DNA from: Carnobacterium gallinarum DSM 4847
Lineage (GTDB): Bacteria > Bacillota > Bacilli > Lactobacillales > Carnobacteriaceae
Reading direction: 5' to 3'
DNA length: 64,000 nt
Assembly (NCBI RefSeq): GCF_000744375.1
Contig: NZ_JQLU01000005.1
Location: forward strand, 1,612,001-1,676,000
Each line of letters starts with the position of its first letter. Position 1 is the first letter of the stretch. Shown here piece by piece: positions 7,953-15,310 of the stretch. The position numbers and the translations under genes were made by a program. The notes beneath the pieces were generated by a model, which did no database searches, was not told where the DNA came from, and worked only from the letters and a program-made list of their open reading frames with translations.

Positions 7953-8879
7953 ATGAAAAAGATTTTACTTGGAGTCAGTGTGTTACTCCTTGTTGGGATT
8001 GGATATGGTGCTTTTTTCTTTTTTAGTGAACCGCAAAATCAACCAATCTTGCCAGAAAAGAAAACGACTGCCAAAGGGACATCCACAGAAAGGGACTCTA
8101 GCCGTCAAGCCTCAGAGTCTGACAGTGACAGTAAAGGGAGTCAAAATAAACCAACTATTTTTATTCATGGTTACAGTGGCGGCAGGAATTCATTCGGGGG
8201 TATGATTAATCGATTTGCTAAAACTGGTGAAGGAACGACATCTTTGATTGCTACTATTGAAGGCGACGGAACAATTAGCTATCAAGGGGACTATAAAAAA
8301 GATCAGTCGAATCCTATGATTCAAGTGTTGTTTGTTGAAAATAGAAGCACGGAAGAAAATCAAAGTGGGTGGATTAAGAAGTTGCTACTCTCATTAAAAG
8401 AGAAGTATGATATTCAAGAATTCAATGCCGTTGGTCATTCAATGGGCGGCGTTAGCTTAGTAAACTACATTACAATGGTTGGTTCTGATCCGCAATATCC
8501 AACAATGGACAAATTAGTTTCGATTGCTGCACCTCTAAATGGCTTGGAAATCGGGAATGATGGTGTAACGGATTATGATTTAACTTCGACTGGTCCAAAA
8601 ACGTTAACCGAGCGTTATCAGAATTTCATGGACTCTCGCACGAATATTCCAGTAGATTTAGCAGTCTTGTCAATTGCTGGTGATAAAGAAGATGGAACAA
8701 AGAGTGACGGTTCAGTTTCAGTAGCAAGTGCGTTGTCAAGTAAATTTATTTTTGAAGGACAAGTTGAGGATTATCGAGAAATGACCTTTACGGGAGCCAA
8801 AGCAGCCCATAGCCTTCTTCACGAAAATACAGCAGTAGATAAAGCTGTTGCAACTTTTTTATGGAAAGAGAAAAAGTAA
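7953..8879 (+). CDS. Secreted DUF915 alpha/beta hydrolase
   Basis: The 308-residue protein has an N-terminal signal or anchor segment (ILLGVSVLLLVGIGYGAFFFF), then a Ser/Lys/Asp-rich linker to about residue 68, then an alpha/beta hydrolase of the DUF915 family. It has the oxyanion-loop FIHGYSGGRNSF, the nucleophile elbow AVGHSMGGVS (Ser near 163) and a C-terminal His in AAHSLLHEN. It probably acts outside the membrane on an ester or lipid-like substrate; the true substrate is unknown. It is a single gene with its own GGAGGGGG site between nusG and rplK and interrupts the usual nusG-rplK linkage. Confidence 0.85.
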   Translation: MKKILLGVSVLLLVGIGYGAFFFFSEPQNQPILPEKKTTAKGTSTERDSSRQASESDSDSKGSQNKPTIFIHGYSGGRNSFGGMINRFAKTGEGTTSLIATIEGDGTISYQGDYKKDQSNPMIQVLFVENRSTEENQSGWIKKLLLSLKEKYDIQEFNAVGHSMGGVSLVNYITMVGSDPQYPTMDKLVSIAAPLNGLEIGNDGVTDYDLTSTGPKTLTERYQNFMDSRTNIPVDLAVLSIAGDKEDGTKSDGSVSVASALSSKFIFEGQVEDYREMTFTGAKAAHSLLHENTAVDKAVATFLWKEKK

Positions 8880-8913
8880 TTGTGCTGAATAAAGGCTTTT
8901 TTCTGAGAACTAC

Positions 8914-8942
8914 TTGCTTTAATAAATAAAATCTGCTATATT
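8914..8942 (+). promoter_or_regulatory. Promoter of rplK-rplA
   Basis: TTGCTT (8914-8919) and TATATT (8937-8942) are spaced by exactly 17 bases. The start of transcription would be near 8949, giving a leader of about 85 bases that contains the L1-type element. Confidence 0.75.
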
Positions 8943-8972
8943 GTTTAGGTACGTTTTAACGTATGTAAGAAA

Positions 8973-9004
8973 GTGGGAGGGGAAATATTAACCCCATTAA
9001 CCAC
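8973..9004 (+). promoter_or_regulatory. L1-type mRNA binding element before rplK
   Basis: The nested pairs GTGG/CCAC (8973-8976 with 9001-9004) and GGGG/CCCC are joined by a GA bulge on one side and ATTAA on the other. This matches the L1 rRNA site mimic used for autogenous control of the L11 operon. A second copy lies before rplA (9519-9544). Confidence 0.65.
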
Positions 9005-9034
9005 ATCACGGACTCAATCAAGGAGGTATGTCTC

Positions 9035-9460
9035 GTGGCTAAAAAAGTTGTTAAATTAGTTAAATTGCAAATTCCTGCAGGTAAAGCAAATCCAGCTCCA
9101 CCGGTAGGTCCTGCGTTAGGTCAAGCACAAGTGAATATCATGGGATTCTGTAAAGAATTTAATGCACGTACTGCTGATCAAGCTGGATTAATTATTCCAG
9201 TAGTAATCTCTGTATATGAAGATCGTTCATTTACATTTATTACAAAAACACCACCTGCTGCTGTTTTACTTAAAAAAGCTGCTGGTATTGAATCTGGTTC
9301 AGGTGAACCAAATACTAAAAAAGTTGCGACAGTTAAACGCGATAAAGTTAGAGAAATCGCTGAAACAAAAATGCCCGACTTAAACGCTGCATCTGTTGAA
9401 GCTGCAATGCTTATGGTCGAAGGTACTGCACGAAGCATGGGTATCACAATCGAGGACTAA
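9035..9460 (+). CDS. rplK: 50S ribosomal protein L11
   Basis: The 141-residue protein has the full L11 signature, from [20 protein letters not shown] at the start to the RNA-binding C-terminal domain ending [13 protein letters not shown]11 binds the GTPase-associated centre of 23S rRNA and is needed for RelA activation. GTG is the start, 8 bases after AGGAGG. It is cotranscribed with rplA. Confidence 0.97.
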   Translation: MAKKVVKLVKLQIPAGKANPAPPVGPALGQAQVNIMGFCKEFNARTADQAGLIIPVVISVYEDRSFTFITKTPPAAVLLKKAAGIESGSGEPNTKKVATVKRDKVREIAETKMPDLNAASVEAAMLMVEGTARSMGITIED

Positions 9461-9518
9461 TCTTCAACCAGGCTTCTCAGTATCGCTCATAGACTAATAA
9501 ATTAGATATGAGGATTAA

Positions 9519-9544
9519 GTGGGAGGTAAAACCGTTATAACCAC
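9519..9544 (+). promoter_or_regulatory. L1-type mRNA binding element before rplA
   Basis: GTGG (9519-9522) pairs with CCAC (9541-9544), enclosing GA, GGT, AAA, ACC and an unpaired GTTATAA. The arrangement repeats the element before rplK and resembles the L1 binding site on 23S rRNA. Confidence 0.65.
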
Positions 9545-9564
9545 AATCAAGGAGGAAAAAGAAC

Positions 9565-10254
9565 ATGGCTAAAAAGAGCAAACAGTATTTAACTGCTGCA
9601 AAGCAAGTTGATATTTTAAAAGCTTATTCAGTAGAAGAAGCAGTTGCTTTAGTAAAATCAATCGATTTCGCTAAATTTGATGCAACAGTAGAAGTCGCTT
9701 ATAGACTTGGAGTTGATCCTAAGAAAGCTGACCAACAAATTCGTGGGGCAGTTGTTCTTCCAAATGGAACAGGTAAAACTCAACGCGTCTTAGTATTCGC
9801 TAAAGGCGAAAAAGCTAAAGAAGCAGAAGCAGCAGGAGCAGATTACGTAGGTGATTCTGATCTTGTTCAAAAAATTAGTGGTGGATGGTTCGACTTCGAT
9901 GTTATCGTTGCAACACCTGACATGATGGCTGAAGTTGGTCGTCTTGGACGTGTGTTAGGACCTAAAGGCTTAATGCCTAACCCTAAAACTGGTACTGTAA
10001 CAATGGATGTAACTAAAGCTATCAATGAAATCAAAGCTGGTAAAGTAACTTACCGCGTTGATAAAGCTGGTAACGTACAAGCTCCAATTGGTAAAGTATC
10101 ATTTGATGATGCAAAATTAGTAGAGAACTTTAAAACTATCAACGATACAATGATGAAAGTTAAACCTTCTTCTGCTAAAGGTCAATACATCAAAAACATT
10201 ACAGTTACAACAACTTTCGGTCCTGGCGTAAAAGTTGACCAAGGTTCATTTTAA
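9565..10254 (+). CDS. rplA: 50S ribosomal protein L1
   Basis: The 229-residue protein matches L1 in length and motifs ([34 protein letters not shown]). L1 forms the mobile stalk that moves tRNA out of the E site and is also the repressor of its own operon. The element at 9519-9544 directly upstream is its likely target. The ATG follows AAGGAGG. Confidence 0.97.
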   Translation: MAKKSKQYLTAAKQVDILKAYSVEEAVALVKSIDFAKFDATVEVAYRLGVDPKKADQQIRGAVVLPNGTGKTQRVLVFAKGEKAKEAEAAGADYVGDSDLVQKISGGWFDFDVIVATPDMMAEVGRLGRVLGPKGLMPNPKTGTVTMDVTKAINEIKAGKVTYRVDKAGNVQAPIGKVSFDDAKLVENFKTINDTMMKVKPSSAKGQYIKNITVTTTFGPGVKVDQGSF

Positions 10255-10265
10255 TTAAAAAAACC

Positions 10266-10294
10266 TTGACCTGGATGATTGTACTTGGTACAAT
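10266..10294 (+). promoter_or_regulatory. Promoter of rplJ-rplL with internal palindrome
   Basis: TTGACC (10266-10271) and TACAAT (10289-10294) are 17 bases apart, with TGG in front of the -10. A perfect inverted repeat, ATGATTGTAC (10275-10284) and GTACAATCAT (10288-10297), covers the spacer and the -10 element and could be an operator. Confidence 0.75.
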
Positions 10295-10310
10295 CATTTA
10301 GGTTAATAAA

Positions 10311-10425
10311 TAATACCGAAGACAGTAGGTAGCGAAAGCTATAAAATCCTACCGAGGATGAATATATGCGTAAGCATAAAACTATCCCTCTATGTCTAAG
10401 GTGACATGGGGCTTTTTATTTTGTG
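10311..10425 (+). ncRNA. L10 leader (ribosomal protein autoregulatory element)
   Basis: The leader has the conserved core CCGAAGACAGTAGGTAGC (from 10317) and ATCCTACCGAGG, with the pairing GTAGG/CCTAC. A terminator-like stem follows: ATGTC pairs with GACAT, then GGGG and a T-rich tract to about 10425. In Firmicutes this RNA binds L10(L12)4 and controls rplJ-rplL. The exact limits are estimated; the rest of the leader to 10577 has no gene. Confidence 0.85.
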
Positions 10426-10577
10426 CCACTATGACTAACGCTTTGCGTCAGAATAGATATAGCAAAATACAAGACGAATGAAATGAGGGTTGTCCCCTTA
10501 CAGTTTTCTGTATCGAGACTAATTTTTATCGATATCGTTCCAATCCCAGACAATCTACTAGGAGGTGAAATTCTAAT

Positions 10578-11078
10578 ATGAGTCAAGCAGCTATCGCTAC
10601 AAAACAAGCAATCGTTGAAACTGTAACAGTAAAATTTACTGATGCAGCATCAGTAGTTATCGTGGATTACCGTGGTTTAACAGTTGATCAAGTGACAGAA
10701 TTACGTAAACAATTACGTGAAGCAGGCGTTGAAATGAAAGTTATCAAAAATTCTATTTTAAGCCGTGCCGCTGAAGCAGCTAATTTACCTGGTTTAGGTG
10801 ATGTTTTCAAAGGACCTACAGCAGTAGCGTTCAGTAATGAAGATGTTATCGCACCTGCGAAAATTATCAGCGAATTTGCTGATAAAGTTGAAGCTTTAGA
10901 AATTAAAGGTGGTATTATTGAAGGAAAAGTTTCTTCAACAGAAGAAATCCAATCTCTTGCGAAACTACCGAATCGCGAAGGTTTACTTTCAATGCTATTA
11001 TCAGTCCTACAAGCTCCAGTCAGAAATACTGCTCTTGCTATCAAAGCAGTTGCAGATCAAAAAGAAGAAGTTGCTTAA
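10578..11078 (+). CDS. rplJ: 50S ribosomal protein L10
   Basis: The 166-residue protein has the L10 N-terminal rRNA-binding region ([20 protein letters not shown]) and the C-terminal helix that holds L7/L12 dimers. It anchors the stalk and represses its own mRNA through the leader upstream. The ATG follows AGGAGGTG. The gap to rplL is 66 bases. Confidence 0.97.
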   Translation: MSQAAIATKQAIVETVTVKFTDAASVVIVDYRGLTVDQVTELRKQLREAGVEMKVIKNSILSRAAEAANLPGLGDVFKGPTAVAFSNEDVIAPAKIISEFADKVEALEIKGGIIEGKVSSTEEIQSLAKLPNREGLLSMLLSVLQAPVRNTALAIKAVADQKEEVA

Positions 11079-11144
11079 TTCTAAGCCCTTATTCTTATGT
11101 GCAAGTTAATAAAAAAAACTACCCAATAATGGAGGAACTTAAAA

Positions 11145-11510
11145 ATGGCATTAAATGTTGAACAAATTATTGCTGATTTGAAAGAATCAACAGTATTACA
11201 ATTAAATGATTTAGTAAAAGCAATCGAAGAAGAATTTGGCGTAACTGCTGCTGCTCCTGTAGCTGCTGCTGGCGCTGCTGGTCCTGCTGCTGAAGAGCAA
11301 ACAGAATTCACAGTTGAATTAACAGCTGCTGGAGACCAAAAAATTAAAGTTATCAAAGTGGTTCGTGAAGCTACTGGCCTTGGCTTAAAAGAAGCTAAAG
11401 GTTTAGTTGATGGCGCTCCTGCTGCAATCAAAGAAGGCGTATCTAAAGATGACGCTGAAGCTCTTAAAGCTCAACTTGAAGAAGTTGGCGCAACAGTAGA
11501 AGTTAAATAA
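11145..11510 (+). CDS. rplL: 50S ribosomal protein L7/L12
   Basis: The 121-residue acidic protein has the dimerisation domain, an Ala-rich hinge ([15 protein letters not shown], about 34-50) and the factor-binding C-terminal domain ([20 protein letters not shown]). It forms the stalk that recruits translation GTPases. It is followed by a strong terminator. Confidence 0.97.
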   Translation: MALNVEQIIADLKESTVLQLNDLVKAIEEEFGVTAAAPVAAAGAAGPAAEEQTEFTVELTAAGDQKIKVIKVVREATGLGLKEAKGLVDGAPAAIKEGVSKDDAEALKAQLEEVGATVEVK

Positions 11511-11528
11511 TTCTTAATTGAATAGTTT

Positions 11529-11563
11529 AAAACACGTAGGGATTTTCCCTGCGTGTTTTTTTG
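11529..11563 (+). terminator. rplL terminator
   Basis: AAACACG-AGGGA pairs with TCCCT-CGTGTTT around a short T loop (about 11529-11557), followed by a run of T to 11562. Confidence 0.92.
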
Positions 11564-11655
11564 TAGTGAATTATTTTCATTGTTCGTTCTTGACCTGGGA
11601 AGCATTTCATAAAGTATAGTTACCTCATACTATCTTACGAAAAGGTGTGAAGAAA

Positions 11656-11958
11656 ATGCAAGGAATGATTGAAATTATGGATGAAGTAGGATTTGAAAAA
11701 TATGATGTTGAACTATTCTTCGTTAAAAACTATCTGATTATTCAACAAAAAACATTTTTGAATAAACCGATTTATATTAAAGTTTCTCTAGAAGACATCC
11801 AAGAAGTGAATGTAAGTAAAGTCGATGATTTACCGAAAATAACTTTAACTACCAAAAAACATTTAGTTCATATTACTGAAAATGGTAGCCTTTGTATCAT
11901 GAAAATTGCTCAGTTTGTTTTACAAGCCTATATGAACGTAGAAAAACAATCTGCATAA
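11656..11958 (+). CDS. Small protein of unknown function
   Basis: I do not recognise this 100-residue soluble protein. It looks like a compact alternating beta fold (YDVELFFVKNYLIIQQ, PIYIKVSLEDIQEVNV, PKITLTTKKHLVHI) with a C-terminal helix, a pattern seen in PH-like or YcxB-like domains, but this is only a structural guess. I chose ATG 11656 because AAAGG at about 11642 lies about 10 bases upstream; GTG 11647 would be too close to it. It stands alone between rplL and a lacI-type gene. Confidence 0.6.
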   Translation: MQGMIEIMDEVGFEKYDVELFFVKNYLIIQQKTFLNKPIYIKVSLEDIQEVNVSKVDDLPKITLTTKKHLVHITENGSLCIMKIAQFVLQAYMNVEKQSA

Positions 11959-12026
11959 GGGAAAATAATAAATTCTGATTGCTTTTTATTATGCTAGAAT
12001 AAAAGTAAAAGGATGGTGAAGGTTGT

Positions 12027-12962
12027 TTGAATATAAAAGATATTGCACTGTTATCAGAATGTTCAATTTCTACGGTTTCCCGAGTGTTGAACAATCATCC
12101 TTACGTTTCTGAGGAAAAGAAGCAACGGGTGCTAAAGGTAATCGCTGAAACGGACTACGCACCTAACAGTAAAGCTAGAGAATTACAAGCGGGGAAGTCG
12201 CGGAACATTGGCGTAGTCGTACCTGGTATTGATTTTGCTTACTTTAATCAACTAATCAGCGGGATTTTGCAAGCAGCTGTAGAACAAAACTATATGGTTA
12301 CTTTGTTGCCGACTAATCATGATAAAGATACGGAAGCTCATTATTTTAAACAATTGAAAAATAAACGTTTCGATGGAATTATTGTTGCCTCTCGGGTTCA
12401 TGAACTTGCTGAGATTGAACAATTTACTCAATATGGACCGATTGTTTGTTGTGAGGATACGGGATCTTATCAGGTTGCCAGTGTTTTTGTAGATCGTTTA
12501 AGTGCGTATAGCCAAGTGTTTCAAGAGTTAAAAGTAGAAGGTGTTGAAAAAATTGGCATTACATTAAGCCGTAAAACACGAAACAGCAACAGTGCCAAAT
12601 TTACTTATATGGCCTATGAACGTTTTTTTGATCCGATTCAGCCTGAATATATTGTAAACTATTGTTATGACAGTCAAAGTGGGATGGAAGCTGGAGAATA
12701 TTTTAGCAACTTAGAGGAGAGTCAACGACCGGAAGTTATTTTTACAAATAATGATGAAGTTGCAGCAGGAATTTATCAAATCTACCAAAATAAAAACCTA
12801 CCCGTTCAGATTATTGGTCAATTAAATATGTATCTAAGTGAAATTTTGCAAATTTCTACAATTGATTTGCATCTACAAAAAATTGGCTATCATGCATTTA
12901 ATTTATTGAAAAATCACTCGATTGAAAAAGTAAGTTTCGCACCAACTTATATTAGGCGTTAA
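12027..12962 (+). CDS. LacI/GalR family transcriptional regulator
   Basis: The 311-residue protein has the LacI headpiece (IKDIALLSECSISTVSRVLN, residues 3-22) and hinge (ARELQAGKSRNIGVVVPG), followed by a periplasmic-binding-like effector domain. The TTG start at 12027 is the only sensible one, since the HTH begins at residue 3. The C terminus is a little short compared with the usual 330-340 residues. No sugar operon lies beside it, so the ligand and targets are unknown; it may be a distant regulator. Confidence 0.85.
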   Translation: MNIKDIALLSECSISTVSRVLNNHPYVSEEKKQRVLKVIAETDYAPNSKARELQAGKSRNIGVVVPGIDFAYFNQLISGILQAAVEQNYMVTLLPTNHDKDTEAHYFKQLKNKRFDGIIVASRVHELAEIEQFTQYGPIVCCEDTGSYQVASVFVDRLSAYSQVFQELKVEGVEKIGITLSRKTRNSNSAKFTYMAYERFFDPIQPEYIVNYCYDSQSGMEAGEYFSNLEESQRPEVIFTNNDEVAAGIYQIYQNKNLPVQIIGQLNMYLSEILQISTIDLHLQKIGYHAFNLLKNHSIEKVSFAPTYIRR

Positions 12963-12966
12963 AAAT

Positions 12967-13030
12967 AAACTACCTGTCTTGAATAAAGAATCTAGTATGA
13001 AGAAGATTCTCTGTTCAGAACAGGTAGTTT
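12967..13030. terminator. Bidirectional terminator between lacI-type and hxlR-type genes
   Basis: AAACTACCTG (12967-12976) pairs with CAGGTAGTTT (13021-13030), and an inner stem AGAATCT/AGATTCT lies between them. T-rich flanks on both strands serve both converging genes. Confidence 0.85.
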
Positions 13031-13032
13031 GT

Positions 13033-13398
13033 TTAGCTAAGTTCTTTATTCTCCAAAAGGATGTCCTCATGATAAATATCAACACGTTGCTGAACATGGA
13101 TTTCGCCCCATAAGCAAAGTAGCTCTAATACGGGAGCTAACGATTCTCCATAAGTACTTAAGGAATATTCAACTTTAGGAGGAACTTGTTCGTAAACGGT
13201 ACGATTGACAACACCATCTAATTCTAGCTCTCGAAGTTGCTGAGTCAGCATTTTTTGTGTGATTTTAGGCATTAATCGTTTTAATTCAGAAGTACGCTTA
13301 GTATCATGTTTCAAATGGCAGAGAATAATAGGCTTCCATTTGCCACCGATGACGTCAATTGTTGCTTCAACTCCAATGTTATAAACAGTTGTTTTCAG
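13033..13398 (-). CDS. HxlR family regulator with non-standard start (CTG)
   Basis: HxlR winged-helix regulators begin with a helix such as VYNIGVEATIDVIGGKWKPI. This segment is present in frame here, but no ATG, GTG or TTG lies between the upstream in-frame stop and codon 28. The best start by family length and position is CTG at 13396-13398, in a context (GATAAACTGAAA) one base from ATG, 8 bases after a weak GCGAG. This gives 121 residues. From the first standard start (TTG, residue 29) the DNA-binding fold would be broken. It faces the reductase operon and probably controls it in response to electrophiles or oxidants, as YodB/HypR types do. Confidence 0.72.
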   Translation of the reverse strand: MKTTVYNIGVEATIDVIGGKWKPIILCHLKHDTKRTSELKRLMPKITQKMLTQQLRELELDGVVNRTVYEQVPPKVEYSLSTYGESLAPVLELLCLWGEIHVQQRVDIYHEDILLENKELS

Positions 13399-13427
13399 TT
13401 TATCAGCTCGCTTTAATTGATTTATGA

Positions 13428-13460
13428 GTACTTTTTAGTACCTATAGTACAAAAAAGTAC
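13428..13460. promoter_or_regulatory. Probable HxlR operator with four GTAC boxes
   Basis: GTAC occurs at 13428-13431, 13438-13441, 13447-13450 and 13457-13460, symmetric about 13444, with T-rich and A-rich spacers between the outer pairs. The form GTACTTTTTAGTAC is that of HxlR-type operators. It lies in the divergent region between the regulator and the aldo-keto reductase. Confidence 0.7.
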
Positions 13461-13492
13461 CTACTTCCTATTTAGAAGTGTTAGGTATATAG

Positions 13493-13498
13493 TATACT
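13493..13498 (+). promoter_or_regulatory. -10 element before the aldo-keto reductase
   Basis: TATACT lies 40 bases before the start of the reductase. The -35 (TTTAGA at 13471-13476, 16-base spacing) is weak, which fits a regulated promoter next to the GTAC operator. Confidence 0.5.
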
Positions 13499-13538
13499 CA
13501 TATCACAAAAAAGTAAATCAATTTATGGAGGAAATGAA

Positions 13539-14381
13539 ATGAATTTAACATTTGCAAGTACAACGCTATTAAACAACAAAGTGGAAATGCCTCGTTTAGG
13601 ATTAGGTGTTTTTCGTGTGGAAGATTATGATGAACTGGTTAATGCTGTTAAAACAGCGATTGCTGAAGGATATCGTAGTATTGATACCGCAAGTATCTAT
13701 GGTAATGAAGAAGCTGTTGGAGAAGGAATTCGTCAAGGCCTAGCTGTAACAGGGCTAAAACGTGAAGATTTGTTTATCACCTCTAAAATTTGGACAGCAG
13801 ATATGGGCTATGATAAGGTAGAATTAGCTTATCAAACAAGTTTAACGAAAATGGGCTTAGATTATTTAGATTTATACTTAATTCACTGGCCAGTAGCAGA
13901 CAAATTTATTTCGACATGGAAAAAAATGGAAGAACTTTATTCAGCAGGTAAAATTCGTAGTATTGGTGTAAGTAATTTCCAAATTCATCATTTAGAAGAG
14001 TTATTTGCAGCAACTGAGATTAAACCAGTGATCAATCAAGTAGAATATCATCCTAAATTAAATCAAAAAGCATTACAAACTTTCTTAAATCAACATGATA
14101 TTCAAATGGAAGCTTGGTCACCTTTAATGAATGGTGAGATTTTAACTAATCCAATGATTTTAGAGTTGGCTGAAAAATATGCTAAATCTGCAGCACAAAT
14201 TGTGTTACGTTGGGATTTGCAAAACAATGTAGTGACGATTCCAAAATCAACAAATGCAGAACGTTTAGCACAAAATAAAGATGTTTTTGATTTTGAATTA
14301 ACCGAAGCGGATATGCTAGCCATTGAAGCGTTGAATGAAGACCGTCGTATCGGTCCAGATCCAGATAACTTTGACTTTTAA
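13539..14381 (+). CDS. Aldo/keto reductase (AKR5-like)
   Basis: The 280-residue protein carries the complete AKR tetrad: D49 and Y54 in DTASIYGNEEA, K83 in TSKIW and H116 in YLIHWP. It has the NADPH-binding end (IPKSTNAERLAQN). The family includes 2,5-diketogluconate, glyoxal and methylglyoxal reductases. With an HxlR regulator opposite and an SDR behind it (21 bases), detoxification of reactive aldehydes or quinones is the likely role; the substrate is not shown by the sequence. The ATG follows GGAGG. Confidence 0.9.
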   Translation: MNLTFASTTLLNNKVEMPRLGLGVFRVEDYDELVNAVKTAIAEGYRSIDTASIYGNEEAVGEGIRQGLAVTGLKREDLFITSKIWTADMGYDKVELAYQTSLTKMGLDYLDLYLIHWPVADKFISTWKKMEELYSAGKIRSIGVSNFQIHHLEELFAATEIKPVINQVEYHPKLNQKALQTFLNQHDIQMEAWSPLMNGEILTNPMILELAEKYAKSAAQIVLRWDLQNNVVTIPKSTNAERLAQNKDVFDFELTEADMLAIEALNEDRRIGPDPDNFDF

Positions 14382-14402
14382 TGAACTAAGGAGGAAGCAA
14401 CT

Positions 14403-15197
14403 ATGGAAATGTATTTAACCGGGAAGACAGCTTTAGTTACAGGTTCAACTAAAGGAATTGGGAAAGCAATTGCTTTTGAGCTTGCTAAAGAAGGTGTTGA
14501 TGTCCTTATTAATGGTCGGAATGAGGCAGTTGTATTAGATGTTGTTAGAGAGCTAAAAGAGCAGTATCCTATGACAAATCCATTACCAGCAGCTTTTGAT
14601 ATTGCAACAATAGATGGAACGAACCAATTAACAAAAGCTTTTCCAGAAGTCGATATTTTAGTGAATAATTTAGGGATTTTTACGAATTCAGATTATTTTA
14701 AATTAACAGATGAGGATTGGAAGCATTATTTTGAAGTCAATGTATTAAGTGGCAATCGTTTAGCACAATTTTATTTGCCTAAGATGTTAGTGAAAGATTC
14801 AGGGCGAATTGTCTTTATTGCCAGTGAAGTAGCAGTGATGCCTGATGAAGAAATGCCTCAATACAGTATGTCGAAAACAATGCAGCTAAGTTTATCCAAG
14901 ACATTAGCAAAATTAACAAAAGGAAGTAAAGTGACTGTAAACACGGTAATGCCGGGTTCGACAATGACTGAAGGTGTTGTAGAGATGCTAGAAAATTGGT
15001 TTCCGGATTCTACGGAAGATCTTGTTGAAAAAGGCCGCCGCTTCATGTCAGAAAATCGCCCCCACTCATTAATTCAAAAGTTTATTGAACCAGAAGAAAT
15101 TGGGCGCATGGTTGCATTTGTAAGTAGCCCGATGGCGAGTGCTTTCAATGGCGCTGCTATTCGAGTAGATGGTGGATTGGTACCAACGCTTTATTAA
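14403..15197 (+). CDS. Short-chain dehydrogenase/reductase
   Basis: The 264-residue protein is a classical SDR. It has the cofactor loop TGSTKGIG (13-20), NNLG near 90, and the catalytic pair YSMSK near 155-159, with the active-site serine in IASEVAV. The C-terminal region (AAIRVDGG) is typical. It lies 21 bases after the aldo/keto reductase with AAGGAGG and is surely cotranscribed. The substrate is unknown. Confidence 0.9.
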   Translation: MEMYLTGKTALVTGSTKGIGKAIAFELAKEGVDVLINGRNEAVVLDVVRELKEQYPMTNPLPAAFDIATIDGTNQLTKAFPEVDILVNNLGIFTNSDYFKLTDEDWKHYFEVNVLSGNRLAQFYLPKMLVKDSGRIVFIASEVAVMPDEEMPQYSMSKTMQLSLSKTLAKLTKGSKVTVNTVMPGSTMTEGVVEMLENWFPDSTEDLVEKGRRFMSENRPHSLIQKFIEPEEIGRMVAFVSSPMASAFNGAAIRVDGGLVPTLY

Positions 15198-15214
15198 ATA
15201 AAAGTAAGCTAGTA

Positions 15215-15246
15215 AATCTCGTATTCTTTTAGAAACGAGATTTTTT
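15215..15246 (+). terminator. Terminator of the reductase operon
   Basis: AATCTCGT (15215-15222) pairs with ACGAGATT (15235-15242), followed by a run of T to 15246. Confidence 0.85.
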
Positions 15247-15310
15247 GCTGTTATTAAGGGAATGTATGTTCTATAATAGGTGGAGACGAATTAGAAAAGG
15301 GGTGGATGAG

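Noticed and set aside
9178-9447. Minus-strand open frame inside rplK
   Set aside because: Shadow of a codon-biased ribosomal gene; similar long antisense frames occur inside rplJ, rplL, fusA and tuf.
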